NCBI RefSeq assembly: GCF_019343475.1
Contig: NZ_CP072453.1
Span: forward strand, 682,001 to 746,000
Origin: Providencia sp. R33
GTDB lineage: Bacteria; Pseudomonadota; Gammaproteobacteria; Enterobacterales; Enterobacteriaceae
Direction: 5' to 3'
DNA: 64,000 bases
Part shown: positions 42,351 to 51,741 of the stretch, in pieces
Layout of the letters: every line of letters starts with the position of its first letter
How positions within the stretch are numbered: the stretch's first letter is position 1
Program-made: the position numbers and the translations under genes
Notes under the pieces: generated by a model
Database searches by the model: none
Told to the model about the DNA's origin: nothing
What the model saw: the letters and a program-made list of their open reading frames with translations, nothing else

Positions 42351-42803
42351 ATGCATGATGTATCTGCAACCGGCTTGAGTTTTACCATTCAAGCCAGCAA
42401 AACCTTTCCCACTGGGATTTTAATTACCGCCTTTGCTGACGATGCTGACCCGCTGGATTTACCGGCTGTCGATATTGCACAAACCGGTATGGACATTAAC
42501 GGTAACTTGGTGAGTTGGTCCACACCGACACCACAAACCGTCACCATCAACGTTTTAGCTGGTAGCGAAGAAGATCAAAACTTGTCTATTTTGCTCGAGG
42601 CGAATACCGCGAAAAAAGGGCGTCGACACGCAGGGGATATCATTACCTTTGTCGCCTCTTACGGTGATGGTTCAACGGTCACGGCGCGTAACGGCAAAAT
42701 TACCAATGGCAGTCGTGGCAACTCTGCTGCCTCTGCGGGACGTTTGAAATCCAAAGCCTATACCTTTGTGTTTCAAGATTTTGATAGTACACGCGTCCGT
42801 TAA
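42351..42803 (+). CDS. Tail tube protein
   Basis: 150 residues, beta-rich (TGLSFTIQASKTFPTGILITAFADDADPLDLPAVDIA...VTARNGKITNG). Position directly after sheath and before the chaperone defines it as tube. Terminator follows at 42819. Confidence 0.8.
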   Translation: MHDVSATGLSFTIQASKTFPTGILITAFADDADPLDLPAVDIAQTGMDINGNLVSWSTPTPQTVTINVLAGSEEDQNLSILLEANTAKKGRRHAGDIITFVASYGDGSTVTARNGKITNGSRGNSAASAGRLKSKAYTFVFQDFDSTRVR

Positions 42804-42818
42804 TTTATTTCAATTTCT

Positions 42819-42840
42819 GGCGGGGTTTCCCGCCTTTTTT
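42819..42840 (+). terminator. Terminator after tube gene
   Basis: GGCGGG-GTTT-CCCGCC stem with T6. Confidence 0.85.
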
Positions 42841-42854
42841 ATCGGTGTTTTACC

Positions 42855-43313
42855 ATGCTTATAAAACCTAAAGAAGTGGCTATCAAAGACGTTGATGGCG
42901 TTGAAAAGTTGTTTGTGATTAGCCGCCTACCCGCAACAGTCGGGCGTGAAATCCTAGCCAAATACCCGTTATCTAACGCCCCCAAAATTGGTGACTACGA
43001 AGTGAGTAAAGAGGCCATGCTGAAAATGATGGCCTATGTGTGCGTCACTATCGATGGTGAAGAAATCCCCCTTAAAACACAAACCCTCATTGATAACCAT
43101 GTGCCCGATGGCGAATCGTTGATCCGCTTAGAGCTGGAAATGTTGAAATACAACACCAGTTTTTTCGGCAACGACGGGAGCCCAGGTTTCCTCCACTTCC
43201 TGCTCAGCAAGGTAAGCGGTTCACTCCCGTCGATTATAAAAACGCTGATGGGTTCTTTGCCGTCATCGTCAGCGAACGTCTCGCCACCTTCACCGAACTC
43301 AAAACCTCAATAG
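42855..43313 (+). CDS. Tail assembly chaperone, short form (gpG-like)
   Basis: 152 residues. First half (IKDVDGVEKLFVISRLPATVGREILAKYPL) is a typical myovirus tail chaperone. The last 45 codons after 43166 are read only if no frameshift occurs, and have an odd Ser/Pro-rich ending (LPSSSANVSPPSPNSKPQ). Binds the tape measure during assembly. Confidence 0.85.
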   Translation: MLIKPKEVAIKDVDGVEKLFVISRLPATVGREILAKYPLSNAPKIGDYEVSKEAMLKMMAYVCVTIDGEEIPLKTQTLIDNHVPDGESLIRLELEMLKYNTSFFGNDGSPGFLHFLLSKVSGSLPSIIKTLMGSLPSSSANVSPPSPNSKPQ

Positions 43314-43396
43314 ATTTAGAAGAAGCAATGGACCTGTGGGAAATTGCCATCACTAACCGTTATAACGAAGCCCTTGCGGCTTCAAAGGATCGCTAA
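42855..43396 (+). CDS. Tail assembly chaperone, -1 frameshift fusion (gpGT-like)
   Basis: A slippery T TTT TTC (43160-43166) lies in the correct phase of the short chaperone. A -1 shift there enters a frame open until 43396, encoding ...FFRQRREPRFPPLPAQQGKR ... ATFTELKTSIDLEEAMDLWEIAITNRYNEAL..., which ends in the TAATG overlap with the tape measure gene. The fusion has about 180 residues. This frame has no own start or ribosome site. Equivalent to lambda gpG/gpGT. Confidence 0.8.
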
Positions 43397-45906
43397 TGTC
43401 ATTAATGGATACCTTTGTGCAGGTCTTTGAGTTTGATACAAGGCAAGCGGATGGGGCATTTAAAAAGGTGCAACGTTCGACCGATGACATTATTGACGGC
43501 ATGAAACAAACCCAACAGGCGGCGCAGCAAAGTTCACTGACCATCGGGAGTGTCATGACAGAGCTTTGGCAATCGTTGCAAGGGCTGTCGACCGAACATG
43601 CCATTTTGTTCACCACCAATGCCAGCGAGGTCAGTACTGAGACAAGCCACATCGTGGATAGGTTAGATGCGGTGGGTTCATCATTAAGCGCATTGGATGA
43701 GCAACGGCAAAATGCAGACGCTGCTTGGGTCTTCGCGGGAGATGCGCTAGGGGATTGGGGGCAATCACTGCAAGCTGAAATCACCCAATTAAAAAACGAC
43801 CTCGGCTCATTATCTGCGGGTGACCAAAAAACCGCATTAGAACAGGTAAAAGGCTCGGTCAGTGAGTATATTAACGAGCTGCAAAAAATCCCGACTACCA
43901 CTGCCGATGGCGCCACAGAAATTGAACGTGTGATGGCAGACTTACGCCAATCGGTGCAAGGCTTATCGGTTGAACATTCGATTGATTTTGTCACTAATGC
44001 AGATGAGGTTATTGCCCAAACTGGTTTGGTTAAAACACAATTAGAGACAGTAACAGATTCGATGGCTAACCTTGAGGCACAGCGGTCAATATCTGATGCA
44101 GGCATGCAATCCACTCAGGGCGTTTTGGGCGAGCTCGATGCAAACTACCAGGCACTGCAGCAAGACGTTATTCAACTTAATCAAGGTGTCACCGACCTCA
44201 CGTTAGCCGAACACCAAGGTATCACCGCGAAGCAACTGTCCAACGCCATTATTCAAGCGCTACAAGGTAATTACAGTGAGTTAATTCGTCTTGTGGACAC
44301 CATGAAAGTGAAGGGAATTGAAGCGGCGACCAGTGAAATTAAAGCTCAGCAATCGGTGCAAAAAGCCCTTGAGAATACCGAAACCAAATACCAGCAAGCT
44401 GGTAATACTGTCATATCGTTTGCCAAAAAGGCATTGGGGGCGGTTGGCTTATTGATGGGGGCGACTGCCTTGGTGGGGGAGTCAATTTCACGTTCGGCTG
44501 ATATTGAAACGCTCGATAAACTGGGTAAAAAAATCAACGTGGCGACTGCCGATGTGGACGCTTTCGCGGGTTCAATGGCAGAGCTTGGTGGGACACGTGA
44601 TGCGGCTCAAGCCGATTTATCTGCAATGGCAAAATCCTTTGGGTTTGCGAAAAACTCAATGGAGAAAGTGCTTCAGACCGCAGATAAAGTACAGGGGATG
44701 AAGTTCGACAAAGCCAAGGCCACGCTTGCGGGGTTGGGCGTGACAGATGATAAAACCGTCGAACTGATGATGAAAGGGCGCAAAGAACTCGAGCGCATGA
44801 TGGGCATTCAAAAAGAATACTCAGGCATCAACAAAGAGAGTATTGAACAATCCATCAAATTCAACAAAGCCATGCAAGGCTTTAAGCAATCATCAGGCTT
44901 ATTGAAAAACAGCTTCTTAGAAATGGTTATTCCTGTTTTAACCAAAGGGCTAGAGTGGGTTAACCGCTTTGTGAGCTTTTGCAAAGAAAACAAGTCGCTC
45001 ATTGTAGGGTTCTTTATTGCAATAGGTTCGGCTATTGCGGTGTTTTATGTGCCTGCGATGTTATCGGCGGCAGCCACAACCTTGGCAGCAACATGGCCCA
45101 TTTTGGCGATTATCGCGGTTATTGCCTTACTGGCTGCGGCGTTTGCCTTAGTTTATGACGATATCATGAACTTTATTGACGGTAATGATTCGATGATAGG
45201 GCGTATTTTGGATGAATACCCCGAACTTAAAGCCGTCATTATTGCGTTGTGGGATGCGTTTAAAGCCTTCTTTGATTTTGTCATTGCCTTGTCTCAGGTC
45301 GTCGCCGATGTGGCAGTGTCAGCTTTTAACTTTATTGTTGATGGAGGTAAGCAATTTTGGAAATGGCTCAATGAGTTTATTGATGACCTAACGGGTTGGG
45401 GCAAACAGTTTGAAGGCGTCTTTGATACCGTTTCTGATGCTGTTGTGGGTATTTTTAAATGGCTTTGGGCGCAAATCAAACAGTATTTAGGTTGGATTAA
45501 TGACGGCTTAGACGCCATTAAAAATGGCTGGAGTACCGTCAAAGGGTGGTTTGGTTTTGAGGATGCACAAGTGACTCAAACGGTTGAACGCAAAGTCACG
45601 ACCGACGGCACGATAGAGCACCAAATTCCCGAACAGCCCAAGTTATCTGAGGAAGATACTGCGTTGTTAGTAAAAGGACTGAGCCAACAAATTAATGGCA
45701 TGTCAGCTAATCCAATCAACCCGATGACCAGCCAAGCTATCAGTAATCAATCCAGTACTACTAACGAAACCAATCTATCCATAGGGGAAATCAAAGTGGA
45801 AACCCAAGCGACGGACGCGCAAGGTATGGCGAATGGCACGAAAGATGCGCTGCAATCCCAGCTACAAGATTTAGCCCATCAAACCAGTTCGGGGGTAAGC
45901 AAATGA
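43396..45906 (+). CDS. Tape measure protein
   Basis: 836 residues. Long helical N-terminal half with an internal duplication: ELWQSLQGLSTEHAILFTTNASEV (about 55-78) and DLRQSVQGLSVEHSIDFVTNADEV (about 182-205), each followed by a similar 50-residue helix. Hydrophobic segments near 336-362 and 532-590. C-terminal WLNEFIDDLTGW and WINDGLDAIKNGWSTVKGWFGF repeats. Sets tail length and is ejected into the host envelope. Confidence 0.92.
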   Translation: MSLMDTFVQVFEFDTRQADGAFKKVQRSTDDIIDGMKQTQQAAQQSSLTIGSVMTELWQSLQGLSTEHAILFTTNASEVSTETSHIVDRLDAVGSSLSALDEQRQNADAAWVFAGDALGDWGQSLQAEITQLKNDLGSLSAGDQKTALEQVKGSVSEYINELQKIPTTTADGATEIERVMADLRQSVQGLSVEHSIDFVTNADEVIAQTGLVKTQLETVTDSMANLEAQRSISDAGMQSTQGVLGELDANYQALQQDVIQLNQGVTDLTLAEHQGITAKQLSNAIIQALQGNYSELIRLVDTMKVKGIEAATSEIKAQQSVQKALENTETKYQQAGNTVISFAKKALGAVGLLMGATALVGESISRSADIETLDKLGKKINVATADVDAFAGSMAELGGTRDAAQADLSAMAKSFGFAKNSMEKVLQTADKVQGMKFDKAKATLAGLGVTDDKTVELMMKGRKELERMMGIQKEYSGINKESIEQSIKFNKAMQGFKQSSGLLKNSFLEMVIPVLTKGLEWVNRFVSFCKENKSLIVGFFIAIGSAIAVFYVPAMLSAAATTLAATWPILAIIAVIALLAAAFALVYDDIMNFIDGNDSMIGRILDEYPELKAVIIALWDAFKAFFDFVIALSQVVADVAVSAFNFIVDGGKQFWKWLNEFIDDLTGWGKQFEGVFDTVSDAVVGIFKWLWAQIKQYLGWINDGLDAIKNGWSTVKGWFGFEDAQVTQTVERKVTTDGTIEHQIPEQPKLSEEDTALLVKGLSQQINGMSANPINPMTSQAISNQSSTTNETNLSIGEIKVETQATDAQGMANGTKDALQSQLQDLAHQTSSGVSK

Positions 45907-46430
45907 TCACCGAGGTGAAAATCTTCAATGTCGATAACTTTTCGGCGTTATTTGAAACGGCCAATCCGATTCAAATTAACGTCCGTGACGAACACAAAGC
46001 GACACAGTTTACCGTTGAGTCGGGGGAAACACGCAGTGATCATGTGGTGGTTCAACCCGTTGAAATTGGCATGGATTTAATTTTAGCCGGCGAAATGAAA
46101 AGTGCCTTTGAAACCCTACAGCAAGCCTACGATAAACATCAGTTAGTGGGTATCCAAACGCGGGTGAAAACCTACCAACCGATGTTGCTAGTGAATCTCT
46201 ATCACGATGAAATTCCAGAGATGGCCGATGCGATTAAACTCTCGCTGCGCTTTAGTGAGTGGCGAACGGTTGAGCCAGAATATGGCGACCTGCCGCCCCG
46301 TAAGGTGGCAAAAAAAGAGCAATCGAGTACGGTGAATCGTGGAAAAGTGCAAACATCCACAGTGCCGGACAAAAAGAAAAAATCGGCAGCAACCAAAATT
46401 GCTGATGGTGAATTTACGTTAGGGTGGTAA
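45903..46430 (+). CDS. Baseplate/tail protein
   Basis: 175 residues. FTVESGETRSDHVVVQPVEIGMDLILAGEM and LLVNLYHDEIPEMADAIKLSLRFSEWRTVEPEYG are the core of a Dit-like/LysM-less baseplate protein of this phage group; C-terminus is lysine-rich. ATGA overlap with the tape measure gene. Confidence 0.7.
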   Translation: MITEVKIFNVDNFSALFETANPIQINVRDEHKATQFTVESGETRSDHVVVQPVEIGMDLILAGEMKSAFETLQQAYDKHQLVGIQTRVKTYQPMLLVNLYHDEIPEMADAIKLSLRFSEWRTVEPEYGDLPPRKVAKKEQSSTVNRGKVQTSTVPDKKKKSAATKIADGEFTLGW

Positions 46431-46433
46431 TCC

Positions 46434-46727
46434 ATGCAAGAGATCCCTTTAAATGCCGTGCCTAATCAACGTTTGCGCGTGAGCCTTGGCGGTGATGAGT
46501 GGGAGCTGACGGTTAAAGTGGCACGAACAACAATGTGCTGCGATATCAAACGCAATGATGTGGTTTTACTGCAAGGCATTCGTGTGATGCCCAATCAACC
46601 GCTGATCCCCTACCGCTATTTATCAGGTAACGGTAATTTTGCGTTTATCACAGAAAATGATGAATATCCGTGGTGGGCGCAGTTTGGGCAATCGCACAGT
46701 CTTGTTTGGTGGGGGGATGATGATTGA
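46434..46727 (+). CDS. Baseplate plug-like protein
   Basis: 97 residues: MQEIPLNAVPNQRLRVSLGGDEWELTVK ... RVMPNQPLIPYRYLSGNGNFAFITE. Matches the baseplate plug family seen in compact myovirus baseplates. Overlaps the following hub gene. Confidence 0.75.
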   Translation: MQEIPLNAVPNQRLRVSLGGDEWELTVKVARTTMCCDIKRNDVVLLQGIRVMPNQPLIPYRYLSGNGNFAFITENDEYPWWAQFGQSHSLVWWGDDD

Positions 46728-47535
46728 TTTACGTCGTATCCGATTAGGGATTGAAGTTAATGGTCGGCTGCAATGGTATGAGGGGCTGCGTATTCGTGCC
46801 AACGGCACTAAATATGCCAATCCCCTGCAAAATGAATGCACGGTCAATATCGATGGGCTCAATGCGACAACACGCAATATGTTGCTGACCGAAACTAGCC
46901 CTTATACCCAAGCGAAGAAATCGCATCGTTTAATTGTCGAAGCTGGTCGTGTTAGCACCGGTATTTTTCGCATTTATGTCGGGGATATTGTTAGTGCAGA
47001 AATCGCCTCACCGCCGGATGTGACATTGACCTTAAAAGCGAAAACCAACAATACAAACGCCCGAGATATTGTTTCTTCATCGGGTAGTGCCATAAGTAAA
47101 ATGAGCGAGTTGGCTAAGAACATAGCACAGGATTGCGGGGTTAAACTGGACTATCAAGCCACCGATAAAAATATTGCCAATTGGTATTTTTGTGGGCCGG
47201 CACTCAAACAAGTGGAACGACTGCAAGATACGGGCAATGTGAAAGCGTTTATCGACGATGACATGTTGTATGTGAAAGACCAAAACAAAGCTCTAAGTGG
47301 CCGCTTGCGTATTCTTAACCAAAAATCGGGCATGGTAGGGATACCGAAAGCCACGGAAAAAGGTGTCGATGTCACTTATTTAATTGATAGTGAGTCGTCA
47401 TTGGGTGGCATGTTACGCCTTGAAAGCAAGTTTAATCCTGCCTTAAATGGCGACTACATTATTGAGCAACTCAAGTTCGACATTGCCTCACACGACGATC
47501 CCTTCTTTTACCAAGCGACCTGCAAACGAGTGTAA
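46717..47535 (+). CDS. Baseplate hub protein
   Basis: 273 residues starting at tandem ATGs at 46717/46720 (the longer upstream frame overlaps the plug gene with no family match). RRIRLGIEVNGRLQWYEGLRIRANGTKYANPLQNECTVNI and NGDYIIEQLKFDIASHDDPFFYQATC fit the gp27-like hub of small myoviruses. Confidence 0.8.
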   Translation: MMIDLRRIRLGIEVNGRLQWYEGLRIRANGTKYANPLQNECTVNIDGLNATTRNMLLTETSPYTQAKKSHRLIVEAGRVSTGIFRIYVGDIVSAEIASPPDVTLTLKAKTNNTNARDIVSSSGSAISKMSELAKNIAQDCGVKLDYQATDKNIANWYFCGPALKQVERLQDTGNVKAFIDDDMLYVKDQNKALSGRLRILNQKSGMVGIPKATEKGVDVTYLIDSESSLGGMLRLESKFNPALNGDYIIEQLKFDIASHDDPFFYQATCKRV

Positions 47536-47538
47536 ACC

Positions 47539-48231
47539 ATGAACCAACCCAATAATGATATTGCTAGCGAAGGCAGCTTGGCAGGGCAGTTTATGGCTGC
47601 GTTTCGTAGCCTATTGATGAATATTGACGACATGCTCCCCGCGACAGTGGTGAGTTATGACGATAAAACTAACCGCGCAGTTATTAAGCCACTCGTCATG
47701 ATGGTGTCGACGGAAGGTCAAAAAATCGGACGAGCAGCGGTTCCGAATATTCCCGTTTTCCGTTTTGGTGGCGGGGGTTTTTTTATCCGTATGCCGATTA
47801 AAGCCGGGGACTTTGGCTGGCTTAAAGCCAATGACCGCGACATCAGTTTAATCTTTCAGCGTGGTGGTTTGGAGGATGAACCCAATACAGCACGTTTGCA
47901 TACCTTTAGCGATGCCATGTTCTTTCCCGACACGCTTAAAGACTGGTTAATTGATGGCAAAAATGCTGATGCGTTAGTCATTCAGTCAATGGATGGCTCC
48001 GTGTGTTTGTCACTGCATGAGGGTAAAGCAGTTTTAGATTCGCCCGTTCTTGAAGTCAATGTGCCCGAAACCACGTTTAACGGCAATGTCACGGTGAATG
48101 GCAATCAGGCCGTAAACGGTAACAGCGACTCAAATGGGGGCACGATGAAACACAACGGTAAAGATATCGGCTCAACACATAAACACAGCGGTATTCAAAG
48201 TGGTAATAGCAATTCAGGAGTCGCCGTATGA
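47539..48231 (+). CDS. Baseplate spike, Gp138/GpV type
   Basis: 230 residues. OB-like N-terminal domain (DMLPATVVSYDDKTNRAVIKPLVMM ... NIPVFRFGGGGFFIRMPIKAGDFGWL), then a beta-helix stem of NGNVTVNGNQAVNGNS repeats, and the metal-binding tip THKHSG. Membrane-puncturing spike at the tail tip. Confidence 0.88.
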   Translation: MNQPNNDIASEGSLAGQFMAAFRSLLMNIDDMLPATVVSYDDKTNRAVIKPLVMMVSTEGQKIGRAAVPNIPVFRFGGGGFFIRMPIKAGDFGWLKANDRDISLIFQRGGLEDEPNTARLHTFSDAMFFPDTLKDWLIDGKNADALVIQSMDGSVCLSLHEGKAVLDSPVLEVNVPETTFNGNVTVNGNQAVNGNSDSNGGTMKHNGKDIGSTHKHSGIQSGNSNSGVAV

Positions 48232-48572
48232 AAACATTTAATGTCGACAGCAATAACGACATCCATCTTGGCAATGACGGAAACTTGTCGATTGTGAGTG
48301 GTGAACGGGCATCAAAAAATCGTTGCGAACACTATGTGAAAGCACTCCGCGGTGAAATGCTGCATAAGCTCGACATGGGGATCCCCTACTGGAAAACCAC
48401 CTTTGGGCGACAGGCGGACATTCCGTTATTTGAAGCGGCGTTTCGTGACCGGCTGCGTGAGCTGGATGATGTGATATCGGTGGTGTCATTTTCGGCATTA
48501 ATTGCGGATAACTCGCTGAACTATACCGCGGTGATCCAAACCATTTATGGGGAGATAACGCTTAATGGCTGA
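48228..48572 (+). CDS. Baseplate wedge protein, gp25-like
   Basis: 114 residues: GNLSIVSGERASKNRCEHYVKALRGEMLHKLDMGIPYW and LDDVISVVSFSALIADNSLNYTAVIQTIYGE. Small baseplate wedge protein in the gp25/DUF2634 style. Overlaps both neighbours by a few bases. Confidence 0.8.
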   Translation: MKTFNVDSNNDIHLGNDGNLSIVSGERASKNRCEHYVKALRGEMLHKLDMGIPYWKTTFGRQADIPLFEAAFRDRLRELDDVISVVSFSALIADNSLNYTAVIQTIYGEITLNG

Positions 48573-49752
48573 TTATCAATATATTACGTCACAGGGTGTA
48601 ATTGTGCCGGATGCACGCACCTTACGTGATGATGTCGAAAGCGAATATAGAAGTGTGTTTGGTCAGTATTTAGATGTTAATCCCGAAACCCCGCAAGGCG
48701 CATTGATCACCATGGAGGTCGAAAATCGGGACGCCGTTGTGCGCAATAATGCAGAGTTGGCCAATCAAATTAACCCCGATTTAGCCGGTGGTATTTTCCT
48801 TGATGCAATATGGGCCTTAATGGGCGGGCAGCGTTTTGATGCGACCCACTCCTTTTTATCGCAGGTGAAATTCACTGGGATTGCCGAGACCATTATCCCC
48901 AAGGGGTCACAAGCAGCCACGCTGAATGGCGACTTATTCGAAACCACCAAAACTTTAATTATCGGTAAAGATGGCTCAGTCACTGGGGATATGCGCGCCA
49001 TTGAAACGGGAGCGATTGAGTGCGGTGTGGGCCAACTCAATAAAGTGGCCAGTTCGGTATTAGGTTGGGAAACCGTTCATAACCCCAGCAATGCGGTGTT
49101 GGGGCGAGATGCTGAATCAGACTTGCAATCAAGGCGACGACGTAAGCAGACGTTAGCCAAAAACACCGTCAGTGTGGGGGAGGCGATTACCTCTGCATTG
49201 TATGAATTGGAAGGGGTACGTTCGTTGTCGTATCGAGAAAATTACACAGACCAACCGATGATGTTTGATGGGATCACGTTAGTTCCCCATAGCATTTATG
49301 TGTGTGTTGAAGGAGGCGATAAAGAGGCGATTGCTCGTTCGCTGTTGCATACAAAAACGCTCGGGGCAGCTTTTAACGGTAGTGAAGAAGTTGACGTATT
49401 AGAAACCATCAGCGGCCAAATTTATCCCGTTAAATTCGATAGGGCGAAAGAAATTGTTTTGTTCTGCCGAGTAATGGTGAAAAAAGCTACCGTCGATGCA
49501 CAAACGATTATTCCCGCCGCAGTTGAGTTATGGGCAAATGGGGAGCTCGATGGCGAGGGCGGTTTAGTGGTGGGGCGCGATGTATCACCTTTTGAAATAT
49601 CAGCCGGTATCAATGTCGTCGAGCCTCGGTTGTTTATTACACGAGTCGAGCTTTCAACCGATGGCAAAGCCTGGTCATCAAATAACTATGAAATCAAAAT
49701 GAATGAGGTGGCAAGGCTTAAACGCAGTGCGGTACAGGTGGTGCTGGTATGA
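48565..49752 (+). CDS. Baseplate J-like protein
   Basis: 395 residues. DVESEYRSVFGQYLDVNPETPQGALITMEVENRDAVVRNNAELANQINP, LNKVASSVLGWETVHNPSNAVLGRDAESDLQSRRRRK and ALYELEGVRSLSYREN are the standard Baseplate_J signature (gpJ/gp6/gp47). Confidence 0.93.
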   Translation: MADYQYITSQGVIVPDARTLRDDVESEYRSVFGQYLDVNPETPQGALITMEVENRDAVVRNNAELANQINPDLAGGIFLDAIWALMGGQRFDATHSFLSQVKFTGIAETIIPKGSQAATLNGDLFETTKTLIIGKDGSVTGDMRAIETGAIECGVGQLNKVASSVLGWETVHNPSNAVLGRDAESDLQSRRRRKQTLAKNTVSVGEAITSALYELEGVRSLSYRENYTDQPMMFDGITLVPHSIYVCVEGGDKEAIARSLLHTKTLGAAFNGSEEVDVLETISGQIYPVKFDRAKEIVLFCRVMVKKATVDAQTIIPAAVELWANGELDGEGGLVVGRDVSPFEISAGINVVEPRLFITRVELSTDGKAWSSNNYEIKMNEVARLKRSAVQVVLV

Positions 49753-50408
49753 GCAAAATCCAATCATTTGATTTTCACTCTGATTTATTAAAGGCGATCC
49801 TTTGGCAATATGAAGATGCGACAAACCTTAAGGCGTTAGCCAAATACAAAGCGGACTATTTTGAACAATCCACAGTCCAGTTTTGGCGTGATTGGTACCG
49901 TGATGTGTTTAATATCGATACTGCGAACGAGTTTGGGTTAAATATTTGGGCGCGCATACTCGATGTGCCGTTGGGGATTGATGTCCCGCCTAGCGATAAA
50001 ACGAAAATCGGCTTTGGTTTCGGTAAAAAGAACGCTAATTTTAAAGCCAACTTTCGACGTAATGCCGATTACACCTTATCGCTGACTGTCGACCAAAAGC
50101 GTCTCATCGTGCGTATGCGTTATTTTAACCTCACGCAAAGCCCAACGGTCACCAATATTAACGAATTTCTTAAACGGTTCTTCTGGCTGGACGACAGCAA
50201 GGTATTTGTGCTTGATCCGCTCGATATGACCTATCTGTATTACGTGTTTAATTTCAACCCGGACGAACGTTTACGGGTCCTTCTTGAAAACTTTGATCTT
50301 ATGCCTCGCCCATCGGGTGTGGGGGTCAAATACCGTATCGTGACGAAAAAAGCCTTCGGTCACGGCCAACATCGCAAAAACTTCCTTAGCAGTAATTTCG
50401 GAGCCTAA
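49749..50408 (+). CDS. DUF2612 baseplate protein
   Basis: 219 residues. ILWQYEDATNLKALAKYKADYFEQSTVQFWRDWYRDVFNIDTANEFGLNIWARILDVPL is the DUF2612 signature; gpI-like position between gpJ and the tail fibre. Confidence 0.85.
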   Translation: MSKIQSFDFHSDLLKAILWQYEDATNLKALAKYKADYFEQSTVQFWRDWYRDVFNIDTANEFGLNIWARILDVPLGIDVPPSDKTKIGFGFGKKNANFKANFRRNADYTLSLTVDQKRLIVRMRYFNLTQSPTVTNINEFLKRFFWLDDSKVFVLDPLDMTYLYYVFNFNPDERLRVLLENFDLMPRPSGVGVKYRIVTKKAFGHGQHRKNFLSSNFGA

Positions 50409-50413
50409 AACTC

Positions 50414-51703
50414 ATGACAAAAATCTTTAAAATCCCCTTTGCAACACAAGGGGACAGGACTTCTATTCCTGATGATGTGCAAGCCGATGGCGCAGTTTCA
50501 TACACGCAAGGCTATAGTTACGATTATGAGCGTGACCAACAAACTGATCCGGCTGCCAAAGATATTGAACGTGAAAAGATGAACGGGATATTTCACGATA
50601 TTACGCAAGCCATTGGCGAGTTGCAGAGCTTTGGTTTTCCTAAGTGGGCAGCAGAAGGCAGGCCATACCCAATCCGCGCTATTGTTTATCATAAAAACAA
50701 AACGTGGCAGTCGAAGATTGAAAATAACAATGTTGAGCCTGTCGCTGGTACAGCATGGCAGGAACTGAAAGCCGATTTAAGTGCCGGTGATATCAATGTG
50801 TATACCAAAACGGAATCTGACAAGCGCTTCCAGCCATTAGGCAACTATCAGCCTGCAGGTTACAGCTATTCTAAAGCAGAATCTGACACTAATTATCAAC
50901 CCAAAGGCAATTATGCCCCCGCAGGTAATTATGCACTCAAAGGTGACAGTTACACCAAAGCGGAAGGGGATACACGGTACCAAGCTAAGGGGAGTTATCA
51001 ACCGTCGGGGGATTATGCAACAAACACAGCGCTTAATAACGGGCTTAATAATAAGCTCAATACAAGTAGTGTCGTCCAATCGACTGGCGCATCAACAACT
51101 AGCGTGATGAGTCAGAAAGCCGTCACCGATGCATTACAAAACGCGGTCAATCTTAATACCATTTACCCTATTGGTATTGTTGTGTGGTTCGCGCAAAACA
51201 AGAACCCCAATACCTTATTCCCTGGTACGAAATGGCAGTACATCGGCGAAAATAAAACCATTCGATTAGCTGCTGCAAGTGGTGCGAATGTGTTAACAAC
51301 CGGTGGTTCGGATTCAGTGACTATAGGTAAAAACCATCTCCCTGCTACTCCATTGAAATTCTCAGGTACAACGGCTTCCGGTGGTGCTCACGATCACACG
51401 CGAGGCACGATGAATATCACGGGTGAGCTTGGGTATATGCGAAGCGACTCCGCGCAATACTCATATGCAACGGGGGCATTTTCTTTAGCAGGTGGAGCTG
51501 GTAATGGAGGATATACTGGGAATAATAATACGGGGTCGCGTAAATATATCTTTAATGCAGCAAGTACGTGGAGTGGTAGTACATCTCAACATGGGGGGCA
51601 CTCTCATACCTATTCAGGGAATACAGAAAACTTAGGTTCAGGAGCAGTTTTAGCAGTAACAAATGCTTATATCATGTTGATGGGCTGGTATCGAATTAGT
51701 TAA
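50414..51703 (+). CDS. Tail fibre protein
   Basis: 429 residues. N-terminal attachment part (about 1-120), then a run of shaft repeats with YTKTESDKRFQPLGNYQPAG-type units (about 138-205), STGASTTSVMSQKAVTDAL trimerisation segment, and a receptor-binding tip with GTKWQYIGENKTIRLA and two histidine pairs (GAHDHTRG, GHSHTYSG) that may bind iron. No chaperone gene follows, so the fibre seems self-folding. Confidence 0.88.
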   Translation: MTKIFKIPFATQGDRTSIPDDVQADGAVSYTQGYSYDYERDQQTDPAAKDIEREKMNGIFHDITQAIGELQSFGFPKWAAEGRPYPIRAIVYHKNKTWQSKIENNNVEPVAGTAWQELKADLSAGDINVYTKTESDKRFQPLGNYQPAGYSYSKAESDTNYQPKGNYAPAGNYALKGDSYTKAEGDTRYQAKGSYQPSGDYATNTALNNGLNNKLNTSSVVQSTGASTTSVMSQKAVTDALQNAVNLNTIYPIGIVVWFAQNKNPNTLFPGTKWQYIGENKTIRLAAASGANVLTTGGSDSVTIGKNHLPATPLKFSGTTASGGAHDHTRGTMNITGELGYMRSDSAQYSYATGAFSLAGGAGNGGYTGNNNTGSRKYIFNAASTWSGSTSQHGGHSHTYSGNTENLGSGAVLAVTNAYIMLMGWYRIS

Positions 51704-51708
51704 AAATA

Positions 51709-51733
51709 AAAGCGTGCACGAGATGCACGCTTA
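51709..51733. terminator. Terminator between tail fibre and reverse cargo gene
   Basis: AGCGTGC/GCACGCT stem; on the reverse strand followed by TTTATTTTT, so it chiefly serves the reverse gene at 51742. Confidence 0.75.
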
Positions 51734-51741
51734 GTATGATG

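Noticed and set aside
43353..44114. Reverse 253-codon ORF opposite the tape measure gene
   Set aside because: Shadow frame of a well-supported gene; no family match or ribosome site.
50821..51020. Tandem repeats in the tail fibre as a variable-number or retroelement target
   Set aside because: They are ordinary shaft repeats (YTKxExDxRYQxxGxY type); no reverse transcriptase or template repeat is present in the window.
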